Source: Kiritimatiellia bacterium (GTDB lineage: Bacteria > Verrucomicrobiota > Kiritimatiellia > RFP12 > UBA3636). Taken from it: DNA of 35,493 nucleotides. The position numbers and the translations under genes were made by a program. Below, one piece after another: positions 33,682 through 35,493 of the stretch. Each line of letters starts with the position of its first letter. Positions within the stretch are counted from its first letter, which is position 1. Location: positions 1-35,493 of the forward strand of contig JAGCJJ010000078.1 of assembly GCA_017648065.1 (NCBI GenBank). Direction: 5' to 3'. Under the pieces are notes generated by a model. The model ran no database searches. It was not told where the DNA came from and worked only from the letters and a program-made list of their open reading frames with translations.

Positions 33682-34326
33682 ATGTCAGATAAAAATGATA
33701 ACAACGCTATCAGCGATTCATATCTGCTTCTACTACGTACTGCTCATGAACTTTTTGCTAAACATGGCTTTCACAATACAACCATCAGAATGATTTCCAA
33801 AGAGGCAAATGTTAATGTAGCAGCTGTAAATTATTATTTTCGTTCAAAAGAAAACCTATACTTCGAGGTATTTCAGGAAGCATTCAAATCTCTATATACT
33901 TCATTTGAGGGAACCATTCAAGATATTGTAGATGAAAAAACATGGAAAGAAGCTGTTGATAAATGGCTTGGCTTTGTGCTTACCCTCTTTCTTTCTGATG
34001 AACCACGCTACTCTCTCGTCAGACAAATTGTAGCCCACGAGCGTACAACTCCTTCACAATTATGCAAAACCCTATATGATGAATTTTTCATCCCTGTAGT
34101 AAATACACTTCATGATTTACTGCTGCTTGCTAATAAGGATATGCCAAAAACAGAATTTCGTGCCTACTACCTCTCTATCCTTGGTCAATGTACAAGCTAC
34201 ATAAATCGTACACCACCATGGGATGAATTTCTTATTGAAAAATCCATCCCTCGCGAAGAATGGATAGAAATTATTAAAGAACAAATAAAACAAAATATTT
34301 TCTCAAGATCCTCATACAAAGGTTAA
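33682..34326 (+). CDS. TetR-family transcriptional regulator
   Basis: The 214-residue protein has the N-terminal helix-turn-helix of TetR (about 17-62: AHELFAKHGFHNTTIRMISK, VAAVNYYFRSKENLY) and a helical ligand/dimer domain with WLGFVLTLFLSDEPRYSLVR and HERTTPSQL, like the CecR-type C-terminus. Such proteins release DNA on binding a small molecule. GAGGT lies just before the ATG at 33682. It is divergent from the secreted-protein gene and three bases ahead of the lacI-type gene. It probably controls its own operon through the palindromes upstream; the ligand is unknown. Confidence 0.92.
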   Translation: MSDKNDNNAISDSYLLLLRTAHELFAKHGFHNTTIRMISKEANVNVAAVNYYFRSKENLYFEVFQEAFKSLYTSFEGTIQDIVDEKTWKEAVDKWLGFVLTLFLSDEPRYSLVRQIVAHERTTPSQLCKTLYDEFFIPVVNTLHDLLLLANKDMPKTEFRAYYLSILGQCTSYINRTPPWDEFLIEKSIPREEWIEIIKEQIKQNIFSRSSYKG

Positions 34327-34329
34327 TAT

Positions 34330-35364
34330 ATGGCAAAACTGAAAGAGGTTGCTGAAAAAGCAGGTGTCAGCATTTCTACTGCAAGTATCATTCTAAACGG
34401 AAAAGCAGAACGCCACAGAATTTCTCCGGAAACTACAAGAAAAGTCCTACAAGCAGCAGGAAAACTAGAATATATAACTGATATCCATTCTCGAACAGCA
34501 AAGCATGGTGTGTCTGATGTTATTGCTTTTGCTTTTCCAATTTTTGAATCACATACTCAATCCACTGAATTTTGGATGAACATTCTTATTGGAGCAAATA
34601 GCGAAGCAACTAAACGCAACAAAGACATAATTGTTATTCCAATTGACAATAATCCAGGAGAGGCTATTGAGCGAATTATTCGCCACTACCGAGAGGGACG
34701 CATTGATTCAGCTATCATTCCTGGCCGATTTGTTCCAGAATTTAAAGCACCTCCATCTTTCCCTGTAGTATTTCTGGGAAAACCTATTGCACACCACATT
34801 GCACCACATATTAAGCTCTCCTTTCGTCATGCATACTATGAAGCAATAAAGCATATTATTGCAAAAGGGAAAAGAAAAATAATGTGGCTTGAGCAATCTA
34901 ATACTTTATTTTCAATGGAGCGTTATAACATTCTAAGTCAATTTGCCCAGGCACAAGGACTCAATTTAACCAAGCTTGAACTCGATTTGAAAAATACAGA
35001 TGCAATTTTAATCGACAATGGAATGAATATGCTCTGCGAGGCCTGTGAAAATAATTTAAAACAGATAGCTAAACACGATGTTATTTTCTGTTATAACGAT
35101 ATTCTTGCAAGTGGTCTTTGCCGAGTTGCAAGAAAGAACGGATACAAAATTCCTGAAGATTTCTCTATTATCGGATTTGATAACTTAGGTTCTCGTTTTA
35201 CATCTCCTCGAATTGCAACAATTGATCACAAAAATATTGACATTGGTGCAAAAGCCGTTAGCCTTATCATGAGAATGACTGCCACAACCCCAACTAACAT
35301 GGATGAATGGCGCACCACTACAGAATATATTGAAGCAGATTTTATTTTAGGCGAAAGTCTATAG
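34330..35364 (+). CDS. LacI-family transcriptional regulator
   Basis: The 344-residue protein begins MAKLKEVAEKAGVSISTASI, the LacI-type helix-turn-helix and hinge region, followed by a periplasmic-binding-protein-like sensor domain (DVIAFAFPIFESHTQSTEFW, FCYNDILASGLCRVARKNGY, DFSIIGFDNL). It probably senses a sugar or related small molecule. Only 3 bases separate it from the TetR gene, so both are on one transcript. The gene after it starts 63 bases downstream. Confidence 0.93.
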   Translation: MAKLKEVAEKAGVSISTASIILNGKAERHRISPETTRKVLQAAGKLEYITDIHSRTAKHGVSDVIAFAFPIFESHTQSTEFWMNILIGANSEATKRNKDIIVIPIDNNPGEAIERIIRHYREGRIDSAIIPGRFVPEFKAPPSFPVVFLGKPIAHHIAPHIKLSFRHAYYEAIKHIIAKGKRKIMWLEQSNTLFSMERYNILSQFAQAQGLNLTKLELDLKNTDAILIDNGMNMLCEACENNLKQIAKHDVIFCYNDILASGLCRVARKNGYKIPEDFSIIGFDNLGSRFTSPRIATIDHKNIDIGAKAVSLIMRMTATTPTNMDEWRTTTEYIEADFILGESL

Positions 35365-35427
35365 TATTATTTAATTAACAACAACCATATTCCAAAAAAT
35401 AAATTTAATTAACTAAAAGGAAAATTT

Positions 35428-35493
35428 ATGACAAATCGCAAATCCTGGCCAATCGCCCTATCGGTTAATATCAATGTTCTTCTGGACGATGAA
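35428..35493 (+). CDS. Start of an unidentified gene, cut by the window
   Basis: An ATG at 35428, with AAGGA six bases upstream, opens a frame of 22 codons to the edge: MTNRKSWPIALSVN, then INVLLDDE. It follows the LacI regulator in the same direction. The WP...V start with an acidic DDE faintly recalls polysaccharide deacetylase/allantoinase-like proteins, but it is too short to identify. Confidence 0.55.
   Translation, partial: MTNRKSWPIALSVNINVLLDDE

Overview
This window looks like a chromosome segment from a bacterium of the PVC superphylum, most likely a gut member of the Lentisphaerota/Kiritimatiellota branch. That placement is inference, because there is no rRNA gene to confirm it. 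The clues are: a small protein with a CxxC...CxxC zinc ribbon followed by a coiled coil, a 173-residue protein of a type I associate with verrucomicrobial relatives, a PPi-dependent phosphofructokinase, a very large glycine-rich secreted protein beside LacI/TetR regulators, and A+T-rich DNA with strong use of CTA for leucine in highly expressed genes.

Layout: nearly everything from 1 to 33450 is on the minus strand, so transcription runs from high to low coordinates. (a) 15009-3028 is one long ribosomal-protein unit: rpsL-rpsG-fusA-rpsJ-rplC-rplD-rplW-rplB-rpsS-rplV-rpsC-rplP-rpmC-rpsQ-rplN-rplX-rplE-rpsN-rpsH-rplF-rplR-rpsE-rplO. It combines the str, S10 and spc operons but lacks tuf and rpmD, and it stops at a terminator after rplO instead of continuing to secY. 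(b) After a 650-base gap comes rpmG-tRNA-Trp-secE-nusG-rplK-rplA (2377 to beyond base 1). The promoters of (a) and (b) share an identical 18-base core. (c) 16967-15170 holds a zinc-ribbon/coiled-coil protein, a 50-residue membrane protein and a double-PAS protein. (d) 18434-17205 is PPi-phosphofructokinase and 20267-18489 a DEAD-box RNA helicase with a long Asn/Lys/Gln-rich arm. (e) 21252-20396 is rplM-rpsI with its own promoter, leader and terminator. (f) 29357-24195 is an arginine operon argJ-argB-argD-argG plus a small conserved protein, ended by a terminator. (g) 24107-21557 is proC, a membrane-anchored M15-type peptidase with a striking Hedgehog-domain signature, and a sugar-nucleotidyltransferase-like gene. 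(h) 33450-29716 encodes a 1244-residue secreted glycine-rich/PA14/FN3-like protein. Divergent from it on the plus strand are a TetR and a LacI regulator (33682-35364) and the first 22 codons of another gene. The divergent region contains two different perfect palindromes, one over the tetR -10 element.

How they work together: blocks (a), (b) and (e) make ribosomal subunits, EF-G, NusG and SecE. Block (f) takes acetylornithine chemistry to ornithine and then citrulline to argininosuccinate; argC, argF and argH are not in the window. Block (h) looks like a surface or secreted factor next to a locally regulated regulator pair.

The observations I rate highest are the Hedgehog-like peptidase, the codon-usage break inside fusA that suggests a recombinant domain IV-V, the shared promoter core of the two translation operons, the paired hairpins before fusA, and the two palindromes between the secreted-protein gene and tetR.
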